The notes: generated by a model not told the origin, from the letters alone. A stretch of DNA of 41,453 bases from Rhizobium sophorae (GCF_013087515.1 NZ_JABFCN010000008.1:1-41453); one strand, 5' to 3'. Numbered from the stretch's first letter, positions 16,663-28,308 are shown. Made by a program: numbers and translations.

Positions 16663-17697
16663 TCACGATTTGACGGTGTGCTTCATTTCCTTGACGGCGA
16701 TGTCGCCGTTCAGAACCATCGGCTCATCGTCGAGAAACAGCGAGCAATTGCGCATCGGGATATCGAGATGGCAGGCCGTGTCGTTCGGGCCGCCAAGTTC
16801 ATTGTTCGGGCCGGTCGAGAACATGACATTGCCGTAGAACGAGCGGGCCTCCATGCCCATGCCGCCCGGAAATTCGCCCGGTACCATGCGATGCCACTTG
16901 GCGTTCTGATTGAGACCCCAGCCGACATGGCTCATGCCCATGCCACGCGGATCGTTGAAACCGTCCATGTACGATTTGACCAGCTCAGCATCGAGGCCCC
17001 CGCGAATGTCGGTGATCCAACCGTTTTCGATGGTGTAGTATATCGGATCGCGGACGTAGATGTTCTGCGGCAGCAGAATATCGCCCGGGGCAACGACGAT
17101 CGTACCGTCGACGCCATCATCGTCACCACCCGTAAAGACGAAGCCGGATGGCCAGTGATCCCAGCGGCCAGGCTCGTCCGTGCACGCATATTCCGTGACG
17201 GTGGGATAGGTATTGAGCTTGTAGGTGACATCTGTGCCATGCGCAGAGGTGATCCGCATCACCTTTGCCTTGGACAGCAGGTCTCCGGCAAATTCGACGC
17301 GCTCGCGCAGTTCCTTTGTCGGCAGCATGCGCGCGAGAATCTCCGGCGGTTCTACGGCGGTCAGGATACGCGTGCCGGCCGCCTGAATCGCCATCTGTTC
17401 CGGGCTGAAGAGTAGGAAGATGCAATCGATCAGCATATCGGCGGCCTTCAGGGCCTCTACGGCTTCCGGCATGGCGGCGAGGCCTGTCTGGCCGACCGCC
17501 CATGCACCCGCCGGCGGCACCGGCGGCAAACGCATGTGATACATCTTGGCGCCAAGACGCATGCCCGCCGCCATGAACGCGTCGGCGTAATCGAGGCGCT
17601 CGTTGCCCTGGGTAAGGACAATGAGTTTTTCGCCCTCGTGGACGCCCGACATCTTCAACTGATGCAGGCAGATTTCCGTGAAGCTGAATTGATCCAT
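16663..17697 (-). CDS. nicX: 2,5-dihydroxypyridine 5,6-dioxygenase
   Basis: This 344-residue non-haem iron(II) extradiol enzyme opens the ring of 2,5-dihydroxypyridine to N-formylmaleamate. It belongs to the small family that resembles M29 aminopeptidases. The metal ligands reported for P. putida NicX (His265, His318, Asp320) correspond here to His257 (SHVGWG), His310 and Asp312 (ACHLDIPM), all with the same offset of eight. ATG 17697 has AAGGGA at the right distance. It is the last enzyme gene of the minus-strand nic operon, 45 bases after nicF. Confidence 0.93.
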   Translation of the reverse strand: MDQFSFTEICLHQLKMSGVHEGEKLIVLTQGNERLDYADAFMAAGMRLGAKMYHMRLPPVPPAGAWAVGQTGLAAMPEAVEALKAADMLIDCIFLLFSPEQMAIQAAGTRILTAVEPPEILARMLPTKELRERVEFAGDLLSKAKVMRITSAHGTDVTYKLNTYPTVTEYACTDEPGRWDHWPSGFVFTGGDDDGVDGTIVVAPGDILLPQNIYVRDPIYYTIENGWITDIRGGLDAELVKSYMDGFNDPRGMGMSHVGWGLNQNAKWHRMVPGEFPGGMGMEARSFYGNVMFSTGPNNELGGPNDTACHLDIPMRNCSLFLDDEPMVLNGDIAVKEMKHTVKS

Positions 17698-17742
17698 GCT
17701 CGTTCCCTTATCTTTGCTTGAAGGCTTGGGTGTTTCGTCCAG

Positions 17743-18384
17743 TTACGGACAGTCGGACTTGACCTTGGCGATTTCGGCGATTGCCTCCTCCCTCGAAACG
17801 ACATCGCCATATTTGCTGTCGATATCGAAGAGGTTGGCATTGTGCGGATCCGGGTGCCGGTCTCCGACGCATTCGCGCACGACGATGCCACGGAATCCAT
17901 GCTGGACCGCGTCGACGGCGGTGGCGCGGATACAGCCGCTGGTCGAGCAGCCGGCCATGATCACGGTGTCGATGCCCTGCGCATGCAGCTGCGAGGCAAG
18001 GCTGGTGCCGAAGAAAGCGCTGGCATACTGCTTGACGATAACGAGCTCGCCACTGGCCGGCTCGACGCCGCCGCAGAACTCGGCCAGCACATTGCCTTCG
18101 ACCATTCCCCTCATGACTGGCGATTTCTTCACCCACATGCCGCCGTCAGCGCAGTTTTCCGCAAGATAGAGGATACGCGTATGGATGACCGGGATGCCGG
18201 CGTCGCGGGCGGCCTGGATGAGCGCCGGCGTCTGCGCGACCGCGTCAACCACGCCCGGGGCGTAGAGAGGCGAGCCCTCGGTGGTGTACCCCTTCAGGAA
18301 ATCGATGACGAGGAGGGCAGGGCGCTGGCCGAAGCCGATGCGGTTGCCCCAGACGCCCTGATAATTGCTTTCTGCGCTCTGCAT
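17743..18384 (-). CDS. nicF: Maleamate amidohydrolase (isochorismatase family)
   Basis: This 213-residue cysteine hydrolase converts maleamate to maleate plus ammonia. The isochorismatase-fold triad is visible: Asp28 (LLVIDFLKGY), Lys118 (VIVKQYASAFFGT) and Cys151 (AGCSTSGCIRATA). As I recall, the length equals that of P. putida NicF. I chose ATG 18384; the longer frame runs into nicE. It lies 13 bases after the nicE stop and before nicX in the same operon. Confidence 0.92.
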   Translation of the reverse strand: MQSAESNYQGVWGNRIGFGQRPALLVIDFLKGYTTEGSPLYAPGVVDAVAQTPALIQAARDAGIPVIHTRILYLAENCADGGMWVKKSPVMRGMVEGNVLAEFCGGVEPASGELVIVKQYASAFFGTSLASQLHAQGIDTVIMAGCSTSGCIRATAVDAVQHGFRGIVVRECVGDRHPDPHNANLFDIDSKYGDVVSREEAIAEIAKVKSDCP

Positions 18385-18397
18385 GATCGGTCTCTCT

Positions 18398-19150
18398 TCA
18401 GTATGCGCCGGACAGAAGTGCCCCGGCGCCCGGCACGACTGCTTCCAGACCAAGCTTCTTGAGCATGCAGTAAGTTGTCGCCACAGCGGCGGTCAGAACC
18501 GGCTTCCCGGTCATGGCCTCGACCTTGGCAATCACCGGCAGCGACGGCATTTGCACGCAGGCCGACAGCACGATGACATCGACGTTCGACAGATCGAGGG
18601 TCTGGACAATGGCCGGGAGATTTTCCGGGTCGTGGCGGGCGACATCGAGATTATCGGGAATTTCAAGGGCCCGCCAATCCATGACCTCGAAGCCCTCTTC
18701 CCGGATGTAATTCACTACGAGTTCGGTCAGCGGTTTCATATAGGGTGCGACGACGGCAATCTTCTTTGCCTTCATCACCTTCAGCCCCTCGATCAACGCG
18801 CCGGCGCTGGTAACGACCGGAATGTTCGCGTTGTTTTCCTGAGTGCGACCCATCAGACGCTTCTCCGACTGGCGGTGATAGCCGAGGCCCATCGCCATAA
18901 TCGCAACCAGGCAAGCATATCCCAGCACATCGACGCGGGCGTCGGAAAGCTCGACGGCGCATCGGTCGGATTCGGCGTCCATCGCTGCTAATTCTTCCTT
19001 GACCACTTTCTTCATCCGCATGCGGCTGGAGTGGAAGGTGAAGCGCTCGGGGCGGATAGACTGGCGCGCCGTCAACATGGCGGGAATTTCGGTCTCCATC
19101 GTTGTGTTGGAGCTCGGAACGATCTGGCCGATACGGTAATATTTCTGCAC
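18398..19150 (-). CDS. nicE: Maleate cis-trans isomerase, GTG start
   Basis: This 250-residue enzyme of the Asp/Glu racemase superfamily turns maleate into fumarate, the last step of the pathway. Two cysteines are expected at the active site (Cys82 and Cys200 in the Pseudomonas enzyme) and are found at Cys80 (LGYACLVAI) and Cys198 (LSACVQMPS). I chose GTG 19150: it gives the family length and the expected N-terminus (YYRIGQIVPSSNTTMETE), with AGAGGA eight bases upstream. No ATG fits. nicD ends 74 bases upstream in transcription order. Confidence 0.92.
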   Translation of the reverse strand: MQKYYRIGQIVPSSNTTMETEIPAMLTARQSIRPERFTFHSSRMRMKKVVKEELAAMDAESDRCAVELSDARVDVLGYACLVAIMAMGLGYHRQSEKRLMGRTQENNANIPVVTSAGALIEGLKVMKAKKIAVVAPYMKPLTELVVNYIREEGFEVMDWRALEIPDNLDVARHDPENLPAIVQTLDLSNVDVIVLSACVQMPSLPVIAKVEAMTGKPVLTAAVATTYCMLKKLGLEAVVPGAGALLSGAY

Positions 19151-19224
19151 GGATGGAATCCTCTGCGTTGCAAAAGCGAGTGTCAAACATCCGGCGGTGG
19201 ATAGTCGATCCGCCGCCGTTCCAA

Positions 19225-21244
<2,020 letters not shown>

Positions 21245-21253
21245 TAGTGAGGC

Positions 21254-21269
21254 TTTGATTTTCATCAAA
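21254..21269. promoter_or_regulatory. FNR/FixK/Anr-type box
   Basis: TTTGATTTTCATCAAA contains TTGAT-N4-ATCAA, the full consensus of the Crp/Fnr family of oxygen-responsive regulators (FNR, FixK, FnrN, Anr). It lies in the nicC-nicA divergent gap, centred about 50 bases upstream of the predicted nicC transcript start and about 105 bases upstream of the predicted nicA start. Oxygen or redox control of nicotinate degradation is implied. Confidence 0.6.
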
Positions 21270-21331
21270 ATTGCGCGGAAATTCGCTCGGCAATTGAATA
21301 TGCTAGCAAAATCGCAACGGCGGAATCCGAC

Positions 21332-21359
21332 TTGTCATTTGTCACTATAAAGCGTATAC
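21332..21359 (+). promoter_or_regulatory. Putative nicA promoter
   Basis: TTGTCA (21332-21337) and TATACG (21354-21359) are 16 bases apart. The -10 hexamer lies inside the second palindrome, so repressor binding would mask it. Alternative -10 sequences in the AT-rich run at 21364-21378 are possible. Confidence 0.4.
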
Positions 21360-21363
21360 GCTT
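21350..21363. promoter_or_regulatory. Operator-like palindrome 2 (nicA side)
   Basis: AAGCGTATACGCTT is a perfect 14-bp palindrome just before the nicA leader. Together with the site at 21222 it defines a shared motif, one site per divergent promoter, as expected for a single MarR repressor controlling both nic operons. Confidence 0.7.
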
Positions 21364-21388
21364 CTTAATAAAATAAAAGGGGCAATAG

Positions 21389-21520
21389 ATGCGAAGAGTC
21401 GGTGACTGTCGCATCGTTATGGTTTGTGGGCGTCAGCGCGATGTCTGCTGCGTAGCGGTTCGGCCGATGGAAAATGGCGTGGTCTGTGTTTGGTTCTCCG
21501 GTGCGGGGGGCCCGCTTTGA
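21389..21520 (+). CDS. Short upstream ORF ahead of nicA, coupled by TTGA overlap
   Basis: A 43-codon frame starts at ATG 21389 with a strong ribosome binding site (AAGGGG at 21377-21382, six-base spacing). It ends at TGA 21518-21520, overlapping the likely TTG start of nicA. The peptide is Cys-rich (five Cys) with no known motif. It may serve only to load ribosomes for nicA, or it may mark a frameshifted nicA N-terminus. No relative is known to me. Confidence 0.4.
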   Translation: MRRVGDCRIVMVCGRQRDVCCVAVRPMENGVVCVWFSGAGGPL

Positions 21521-22056
21521 CACTGCCAGTTTGCTTCAGTTTGAATGTGAACGACGCCGTCGAGAGTGTCGAAGCAAGCCCGGAAACACCACTCCTCTAC
21601 ATCCTCAGAAACGATCTCTCTCTCAATGGCCCGAAATACGGTTGTGGGCTCGGGGAATGCGGTGCATGCGCCGTTCTCATGGACGGTCGTGCCGTCCGGT
21701 CCTGCACGGTGCCGCTCGGTGCGGTTGGCGCGCGTCGCGTAACCACGCTCGAAGGTCTCGGGACACCCGAGCATCTGCATCCGGTCCAGGCGGCCTTTAT
21801 CGACGAGGCCGCGGCTCAATGCGGATATTGCCTGAACGGCATGATCATCGCCACCGCAGCCCTGCTCAATCGCAATACCGATCCCGACGAGGACACGATT
21901 CGCGAGGCGCTGCGCCATCACCTCTGCCGTTGTGGAACGCATATGGAAATACTCGCCGCGGCCAGGCGGGCCATCGCCTATGCCAAGGCCGGGCGGACGC
22001 GCCGATCCACGCCGGACGATGTCTCGCCAAAAGCCGCGAAGGAGGTCTCCCCATGA
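21517..22056 (+). CDS. nicA: Nicotinate dehydrogenase small subunit, [2Fe-2S]
   Basis: The 179-residue iron-sulfur subunit carries electrons from the molybdenum site of NicB. First cluster: YGCGLGECGACAVLMDG then SC. Second cluster: QCGYCLNGM then HLCRCGTH. The conserved LLYILRNDLSLNGPKYGC precedes them. I propose TTG 21517 (a G-rich stretch six bases upstream, then MTLPVCFSLNVND), because upstream in-frame codons give an unrelated N-terminus. The C-terminus is about 20 residues longer than I recall for P. putida NicA. It overlaps nicB by ATGA. Confidence 0.9.
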   Translation: MTLPVCFSLNVNDAVESVEASPETPLLYILRNDLSLNGPKYGCGLGECGACAVLMDGRAVRSCTVPLGAVGARRVTTLEGLGTPEHLHPVQAAFIDEAAAQCGYCLNGMIIATAALLNRNTDPDEDTIREALRHHLCRCGTHMEILAAARRAIAYAKAGRTRRSTPDDVSPKAAKEVSP

Positions 22057-25000
22057 CCGACCACCGCCAAATGCCGAAATCGGCCTATATGTCGGCCGCC
22101 GACACACTGCTGATCGTCAACGATGTACTGCTCGGCGATGCCGCGGAACTCTATATCGCGGTGGGCGCCGATAGCCGCGTGACCGCGCTCAACGGCCACG
22201 TCGATCTCGGGACAGGCATCCGCACTTCCCTGGCGCAAATCGTCGCCGAGGAACTCAGCGTGCCGTTCGAGCATGTGGACATGGTGCTCGGCACGACCTC
22301 CGCCGCACCCAACCAGGGCGCGACCATCGCCAGCGAAACGATCCAGATCACCGCAGTGCCGCTGCGGCAGGCCGCCGCCACCGCCCGCCATCATCTGCTG
22401 GCCAAGGCAGCCGAGAAGGTCGGCGTGCCGCTTGAGCGGCTGAGGCTGGAAGACGGCATCATCCGTGCCGACGGCGGCGAGAACTGGCAGTTGAGCTTCG
22501 GCGACATCGTCGCCGGCAGCCATGCCAGGCTGTCGATCGACAAGCACGCGGCCTTGAAACCGGCCTCGGACTACAAGCTGGTCGGTTCGTCGCGCCCGCG
22601 CGTCGATATTCCCGAGAAGGCGACGGGGCGCTGGACCTACGTGCATGATGTCCGCGTGTCCGGCATGCTGCATGGCCGCGTCATACGGCCGCCCTATGCC
22701 GGTTTCGATCACGGCGACCATGTCGGAAACAGCCTGATTTCGATCGACGAGGCATCGGTCGCGCATATTCGCGGGCTTGTCGGCGTCGTCGCCATCGGCG
22801 ATTTCGTCGGCGTGGTCGCGACCCGCGAGGAAATCGCCATCGAGGCGGCGAAGAGCCTGAAGGTCGTGTGGCGCGCGCCGCCCGAGTGGCCGGATCTCAA
22901 CGCGCCAGAAAAGGCGCTGCGCGCTAATCCGTCGACTGCGCGCAAGCTTGCCGATCTCGGCAATGTCGATATGGCACTGGCCAGCAGCGCCCAGGCGATG
23001 AACCGCACCTATGTCTGGCCCTACCAGATGCACGGCTCTATCGGGCCGTCCTGCGCGGTGGCCGACTACAACGAAGGCGGGCTGACGGTCTGGTCGGGGA
23101 CGCAGAACCCGTTCCCGATGCGGCGCGATCTGGCGCTGCTTCTCGACATGCCCGAAGAGCTGATCCGGGTCGAGCGGTTGGAAGCCGCCGGCTGCTACGG
23201 ACGCAATTGCGCCGATGACGTCACTGCGGATGCCGCCCTGCTGTCGCGCGCCGTTAAGGCGCCTGTCCGTGTCCAGCTGACGCGCGAACAGGAGCATGCC
23301 TGGGAGCCGAAGGGCGCCGCCCAGATCATGGACGTGCGCGGCGGTCTCGATCTGGAAGGCGGTCCGTCCGCCTATGATTTCGAAACCCGCTATCCCTCCA
23401 ATCTGGCGCCGACCCTTCCCTTGATCCTCACCGGCAAGGTGCCGCCAGTCTCCGACGTCGTGCAGATGGGCGATCGCACCGCCATCCCGCCCTATGCCTA
23501 CGGGAATCTCCGCGTCACCGTGCACGACATGCCGCCGATCGCGCGCGCCTCTTGGTTCCGCGGCGTGTCGGCGATGCCCAACACGTTTGCGCACGAATGC
23601 TATGTCGATGAACTGGCAGCCGCAGCGGGCGTCGATCCGGTCGAATACAGGCTTCGCTACCTCCACGATCCGCGCGCCGTCGATCTAGTGCGTGCGCTGG
23701 CCGAACGGGCAAACTGGGTACCGCATACGACATGGGGTACGCTCGGCGGCGAGGGCGACCTGCTCTACGGGCGAGGGTTCGCCTATGCCGTCTACATCCA
23801 TGGGCCGTTTCCGGGCAAAGCCGCCGCCTGGGCCGCTTGGGTCGCCGATGTCGCGGTCAATAAGAAGACCGGCGAGATCGCGGTCACCAAAGTGACGTGC
23901 GCGCAGGATTCCGGGATGATGATCAATCCCGATGGCGTGCGCCACCAGATCCACGGCAATATCATTCAATCCACCAGCCGTGTGCTGAAGGAAAAGGTCG
24001 AATTCTCGTCGACCGCCGTGCAGTCGAAGGAGTGGGGTGGCTATCCGCTGATCACCTTTCCCGAGGTGCCTGATATCGACGTGTTAATGGTGCCGCGGCA
24101 GGACGAACCGCCGCTCGGCGTCGGAGAGTCCGCCTCCGTTCCCAGCGCCTCGGCCATTGCCAACGCCGTCTTTGACGCCACCGGTATTCGCTTCCGCGAG
24201 CTGCCGCTGACGCCGGAACTGGTGCTGGCCGCACTGAACGGCAAGACGGACGAAGCGACGGCCGCCCCGCCCTTCAAGAAGCGGAACTGGTGGAACATCG
24301 GTCTATCGGCCGTCGGTGCCGTCGCGGCTCTGTCCGGCATTGTCACCATGGCCTCGCCATGGCGCCCGGCGATCGGCACCATCCAGCGCCCGGACGCGAA
24401 CGTCTACAGCGCCGCCACCATCGAGCGCGGCCGGCTGGCGGCGGCGGCCGGCGCCTGCAATGTCTGTCATGTCGGCAATGACGGCACACCCTTTGCAGGC
24501 GGACGGCGCTTCGACACGCCGTTCGGCGCCGTCTATGCCACCAACATCACCCCGGACGCGCAAAGCGGCATCGGCGCCTGGTCCTACCCGGCCTTCGAGC
24601 GGGCCATGCGCGAGGGCGTGAGCCGCGACGGCCATTATCTTTATCCCGCCCATCCCTACACCTCGTTCGCGGGCGCCGAGGATGCCGATCTTCAGGCGCT
24701 CTACGCCTACATGATGACGCAGGCGCCGGTCGCCGAAAAGGCGCCGGAGACGAAGCTCAAATTTCCCTACAGCATCCGCGCGATGATGGCGGGCTGGAAC
24801 GCGCTGTTCTTGAAGGCGGAGCCGTTCAAATATGTCGAGACCCGCGATGCGCAGTGGAACAGGGGCGCCTATCTCGTCGAGACCCTGGGTCACTGTTCGG
24901 CCTGCCACACGGACCGCAATGTGCTCGGCGCGGAAAAGAGCGGCAGCGCCCGGCTTTCCGGCGGCTTTGCCGACGGCTGGGAGGCGCCGGCGCTGAATGC

Positions 25001-25595
25001 GTTCGCCAAGGGCCCGGTCGGCTGGACGGCCGATGCCTTCTACGACTATCTGCGCACCGGACATTCGCGCGATCACGGCAGTGCGGCCGGCCCGATGGCG
25101 CATGTCGTCGAGGTCATGCAGCCGCTGCCAGATAGCGATATCCGCGCCATGGCCACATATCTCGCAAGCCTCAACGAGCCCCCCGCCGATAGCAAGGCGC
25201 AGAGCGAGGCGGCCCTTGCCGCGAGCGAAGCGGCCAAGGCTTCCGCCGCGCGCATATCGCCGAAGGGCGAGCGGCTGTTCAACGGCGCCTGCGCCACGTG
25301 CCACACTGGAAACACGATCCTGTCGTCGTTGGCGCTCAACAGCAATCTTCATGCGGCGACCCCTGACAATATCATCCAGGCAATCCTGAACGGTATCGAG
25401 GCGCCGGCAATCCTTGCGCAGAGGACCGGCCGCCAAGCCCCGGAGGTGATGTCGATGCCGGCTTTCCGCCAGACGCTGAACGACGGCCAGATTAAGGATC
25501 TAGCCGATTATCTGAGAGCGCGCTTCGCCCCCGACAAGCCGGCCTGGACGGAAACGACCAAAGCCATGCAACGCGTAACGGCAGCAAGCCACTAG
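22053..25595 (+). CDS. nicB: Nicotinate dehydrogenase large subunit, molybdopterin and cytochrome c
   Basis: This 1180-residue protein hydroxylates nicotinate to 6-hydroxynicotinate with water as oxygen source. Residues about 1-740 are the xanthine-oxidase-type molybdenum domain. A membrane span lies at about 746-770 (IGLSAVGAVAALSGIVTMA). Three c-type haem sites follow: CNVCH at 802, CSACH at 948 and CATCH at 1080. This matches the P. putida NicB layout, in which electrons pass to the respiratory chain. ATG 22053 has AAGGAGG upstream and overlaps the nicA stop. The enzyme needs a cytosine-type molybdenum cofactor, consistent with the XdhC and MocA-like genes at 38250-40142. Confidence 0.95.
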   Translation: MTDHRQMPKSAYMSAADTLLIVNDVLLGDAAELYIAVGADSRVTALNGHVDLGTGIRTSLAQIVAEELSVPFEHVDMVLGTTSAAPNQGATIASETIQITAVPLRQAAATARHHLLAKAAEKVGVPLERLRLEDGIIRADGGENWQLSFGDIVAGSHARLSIDKHAALKPASDYKLVGSSRPRVDIPEKATGRWTYVHDVRVSGMLHGRVIRPPYAGFDHGDHVGNSLISIDEASVAHIRGLVGVVAIGDFVGVVATREEIAIEAAKSLKVVWRAPPEWPDLNAPEKALRANPSTARKLADLGNVDMALASSAQAMNRTYVWPYQMHGSIGPSCAVADYNEGGLTVWSGTQNPFPMRRDLALLLDMPEELIRVERLEAAGCYGRNCADDVTADAALLSRAVKAPVRVQLTREQEHAWEPKGAAQIMDVRGGLDLEGGPSAYDFETRYPSNLAPTLPLILTGKVPPVSDVVQMGDRTAIPPYAYGNLRVTVHDMPPIARASWFRGVSAMPNTFAHECYVDELAAAAGVDPVEYRLRYLHDPRAVDLVRALAERANWVPHTTWGTLGGEGDLLYGRGFAYAVYIHGPFPGKAAAWAAWVADVAVNKKTGEIAVTKVTCAQDSGMMINPDGVRHQIHGNIIQSTSRVLKEKVEFSSTAVQSKEWGGYPLITFPEVPDIDVLMVPRQDEPPLGVGESASVPSASAIANAVFDATGIRFRELPLTPELVLAALNGKTDEATAAPPFKKRNWWNIGLSAVGAVAALSGIVTMASPWRPAIGTIQRPDANVYSAATIERGRLAAAAGACNVCHVGNDGTPFAGGRRFDTPFGAVYATNITPDAQSGIGAWSYPAFERAMREGVSRDGHYLYPAHPYTSFAGAEDADLQALYAYMMTQAPVAEKAPETKLKFPYSIRAMMAGWNALFLKAEPFKYVETRDAQWNRGAYLVETLGHCSACHTDRNVLGAEKSGSARLSGGFADGWEAPALNAFAKGPVGWTADAFYDYLRTGHSRDHGSAAGPMAHVVEVMQPLPDSDIRAMATYLASLNEPPADSKAQSEAALAASEAAKASAARISPKGERLFNGACATCHTGNTILSSLALNSNLHAATPDNIIQAILNGIEAPAILAQRTGRQAPEVMSMPAFRQTLNDGQIKDLADYLRARFAPDKPAWTETTKAMQRVTAASH

Positions 25596-25606
25596 GGAGA
25601 GACGAG

Positions 25607-28291
25607 TTGGAGCAGATCCGAACCGGGCAGGATATCGGCCGCCGCGACTTGTTCGAGAACCCGACAGCCGCGTTTCGCCCGTCGGCCTATTGGTTCTGGC
25701 ATTCAATTCCGACAGAGGATGTTTGCCACGCGCAGCTCGCCGATTTCAAACAGAAGGGGATCGGCACGATCCTGATCCAGGCCCGTCTCGCAATGTCGCG
25801 CGATGACTACCTGTCGCCGGCCTATCTGGATGCCTATCGTGTTGCGGCTGGGATTGCCGGCAAGCTGGGCCTGAAGCTCGGGATCTACGACGATTACAAC
25901 TGGATGAGCGGTCACGCCGGCGGCCGGACGGTCGTGGACCGCGACGACCTGCGCGAGCGCCACCTGTTCTGGTCGTCCACGGGAGAGGCGCGGGGCGAGA
26001 TCAGCGGTATCCATCCGCCGTTCACCCGGACAATGGGCCCAGATATCGTCGCGTGGCAGTATGAGGGCAGCATCGTCGAGTGGTGCCAGTGGACCGTCGA
26101 GGCAGCGCTGCTGCATCCGTCGGTCGGCATCGACAGCCTCGATCAGGTGGTCGATGTCACGGCGCGGACATCCATCATCGAAAGCGACGGAATATCCTGC
26201 ACCCATGCGTTCGACGGTGTGCCCGCCGAGGGGCAGATGCTCACGGTGTTCGTCAGCGCCCGGTCGACGACCTCGCGGTTGATCAATTATCTCCTGCCAG
26301 AGGCAGCGGAGCGATTCATCGAGGTCGGGCTCGACCCGCTGGTTGAGGTGCTTGGTGATCTCGTGCCCGATCCCGTCGGCTTCGTGTTCTACGACCAGCC
26401 GGCGGCGGGTTTCTACAAGTGGAGCCAGATCTCCGGTGACCTCGGCAACAGCCTGCTCTATGCGCCGACGCTGCCGGACGTCGTGTCGCGTGGCACAGGC
26501 GAAACCTTCACCAGGGCCCTGCTGGCGCTGGTGCGTGGCGTCGGGCCTGAAACCCTGCGGCTGCGCGCCCAATTCTACGCCGCTTATTCGGCCCTGATGA
26601 ACGAGGCCTTCTCCGGCACGTTGCGCCGATGGGCCGAGGGCAGGGGGATCGTACTCACTGGGCACGAAATCCTGCCGCATGTCAGTTCGTGGTCGCTGAA
26701 CGGCGGTTTTACCAGCATCGACCCCAGGGTGGCGCTTGCCGTGGATTTCTTCGGCATCGATGCCTACCGGCACGAGACGGCCGTTGATTCCAACAATTTC
26801 GTGGCGCAGCTGGCGCCGAAGCTCGGCGACTCCGTTGCCCGTTCGAATGGTCGCAGCCGATGCGTCGTCGAAACTTATGCCAGCGCCGAGCGAACACCCG
26901 TGCGTGCCGCCGGGCAATGGGAACTGACCCTGGAGACGATGCGGGCGCAGGCCATCCGGCTTCACTGCCTCGGGACCCGGCAATTCCTCTGGCACGGCGT
27001 CTACCAGACGGACGGGCGCGACAACGATCCGACGCCGTTTTCCAATCCGCGTTTCGATTTCGGGCCGGGCATCAATTTCGAGCCATGGTGGAGCTACCAC
27101 GATCTGTTTGCCGAGGAGACGGCGCGGATTTCCACCTTCATCGAGGGGGCCACGCCCCGCACGCCGGTTGCGATCCTTTATCCTCTTCATACAGGCTTCG
27201 CAGAAGGGCCGCGCCACAGCCATGCAACCCATATCGGCGCCTGGTGCGAAGGGCTCTTAGCAGAAGGCTGCGACTTCATGTTCGTCAGCGAGGCCGATTT
27301 GGCGACCGCTACGATCGAGAACGGCCGCCTGCGCGCGTCCGGCCTTGTTTTCGATGCTGTCGTTCTGCCGTCCGTCACCGTGCTCGAGACGACGAAGACC
27401 TTGCACACGCTCGCCGTCTTCAAGGCGGCGGGTGGTGCTGTCTGGTCTTCAGGCGAGCGGCTCTCCACCGTCTGCGATGGCGCAGCGGGGCGTGCCGTCG
27501 GCACGTCGATCCATCTCGAAGGAATGCCCGGCATAGGCGACATCACCACTCTGTTGCGGTCGCTTCGGTCACCGGGTCCAGATCTTGCCTGTCATTCTGC
27601 GGGCAGACCCTGGCAATGGGTGGGGTATGAGGCCGCTGGCTGGTGGCGGGTCGTGCTGTTCAACGATGGCGCATCGCACCTCGTCAGTGAGATTTCCTTC
27701 GGCGACGGTTTCGCGTGCGAGGTCTGGTCCGCGACGACGGGAGACGTGGGAAAGGCAACCGCCTTCAGCCACCTGACAGTCGCGCTCGCGCCCCAGGAGG
27801 TGCAATGCATTCGACTGGGCGAGACGACGCAGAAGACCACCGTGCAAGGCCATCTCGAGCACCAGCCGCTGCTTGCCGCGGCTCGTGCCATATCGCTTGT
27901 CGACGGGTGGAGCTTCGCGCCGGGCCCTGACGCGGGATTCGTGCCGATCTCGGTGGTTGCAGGGTGGGAAACGCAGGGTTTTGCCGGTTTCTCCGGTACC
28001 GGCATTTATCGGCTGGCGCTCGAAATCGGCGATGAGGCCGAATGGGTCCTCGAATTGCCCCAGGTCCACACGGTGGTCGCCGCGCTGCTCGATGGCCGGC
28101 AGATCGATCGAAGAGGCTGGCGCCCCTACCGCTTTGCTCTGGGGCGGCTGCTTCCGAGCGTCCATTCGCTGGAACTGCGCGTCGCCAACACGGCCGCAAA
28201 TCGCTACTACATCAACACGCCTTATCTCGGTGACGCCGCCGACAAGAGCGGCTTGTCCGCCGCACCGAAGCTCATCCAGCTGGCAAACTGA
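25607..28291 (+). CDS. GH106-like glycoside hydrolase (alpha-L-rhamnosidase related)
   Basis: The 894-residue protein has the GH106-type opening: an aromatic YWFWHSIPTEDV segment, QLADFKQKGIGTILIQAR, then AGKLGLKLGIYDDYNWMSG, from a TIM barrel. The end is a galactose-binding-like beta-sandwich (FSGTGIYRLALEI, LLPSVHSLELRVANTAANRY). No signal peptide is seen, so it should act inside the cell on an imported glycoside. TTG 25607 has AGGGAGAG just upstream and is only 11 bases after the nicB stop, so it should share the nicAB transcript. Substrate is unknown; family assignment is by pattern memory. Confidence 0.75.
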   Translation: MEQIRTGQDIGRRDLFENPTAAFRPSAYWFWHSIPTEDVCHAQLADFKQKGIGTILIQARLAMSRDDYLSPAYLDAYRVAAGIAGKLGLKLGIYDDYNWMSGHAGGRTVVDRDDLRERHLFWSSTGEARGEISGIHPPFTRTMGPDIVAWQYEGSIVEWCQWTVEAALLHPSVGIDSLDQVVDVTARTSIIESDGISCTHAFDGVPAEGQMLTVFVSARSTTSRLINYLLPEAAERFIEVGLDPLVEVLGDLVPDPVGFVFYDQPAAGFYKWSQISGDLGNSLLYAPTLPDVVSRGTGETFTRALLALVRGVGPETLRLRAQFYAAYSALMNEAFSGTLRRWAEGRGIVLTGHEILPHVSSWSLNGGFTSIDPRVALAVDFFGIDAYRHETAVDSNNFVAQLAPKLGDSVARSNGRSRCVVETYASAERTPVRAAGQWELTLETMRAQAIRLHCLGTRQFLWHGVYQTDGRDNDPTPFSNPRFDFGPGINFEPWWSYHDLFAEETARISTFIEGATPRTPVAILYPLHTGFAEGPRHSHATHIGAWCEGLLAEGCDFMFVSEADLATATIENGRLRASGLVFDAVVLPSVTVLETTKTLHTLAVFKAAGGAVWSSGERLSTVCDGAAGRAVGTSIHLEGMPGIGDITTLLRSLRSPGPDLACHSAGRPWQWVGYEAAGWWRVVLFNDGASHLVSEISFGDGFACEVWSATTGDVGKATAFSHLTVALAPQEVQCIRLGETTQKTTVQGHLEHQPLLAAARAISLVDGWSFAPGPDAGFVPISVVAGWETQGFAGFSGTGIYRLALEIGDEAEWVLELPQVHTVVAALLDGRQIDRRGWRPYRFALGRLLPSVHSLELRVANTAANRYYINTPYLGDAADKSGLSAAPKLIQLAN

Positions 28292-28308
28292 CCGGAAGTT
28301 ACAGACCC

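Noticed and set aside
21978..23666. A 562-codon minus-strand frame opposite nicB
   Set aside because: NicB is unambiguous on the plus strand; the antisense text is Arg/Gly/Ala-rich noise without motifs.
25703..27232. A 509-codon minus-strand frame opposite the GH106-like gene
   Set aside because: It is a shadow frame; the plus strand carries family motifs throughout.
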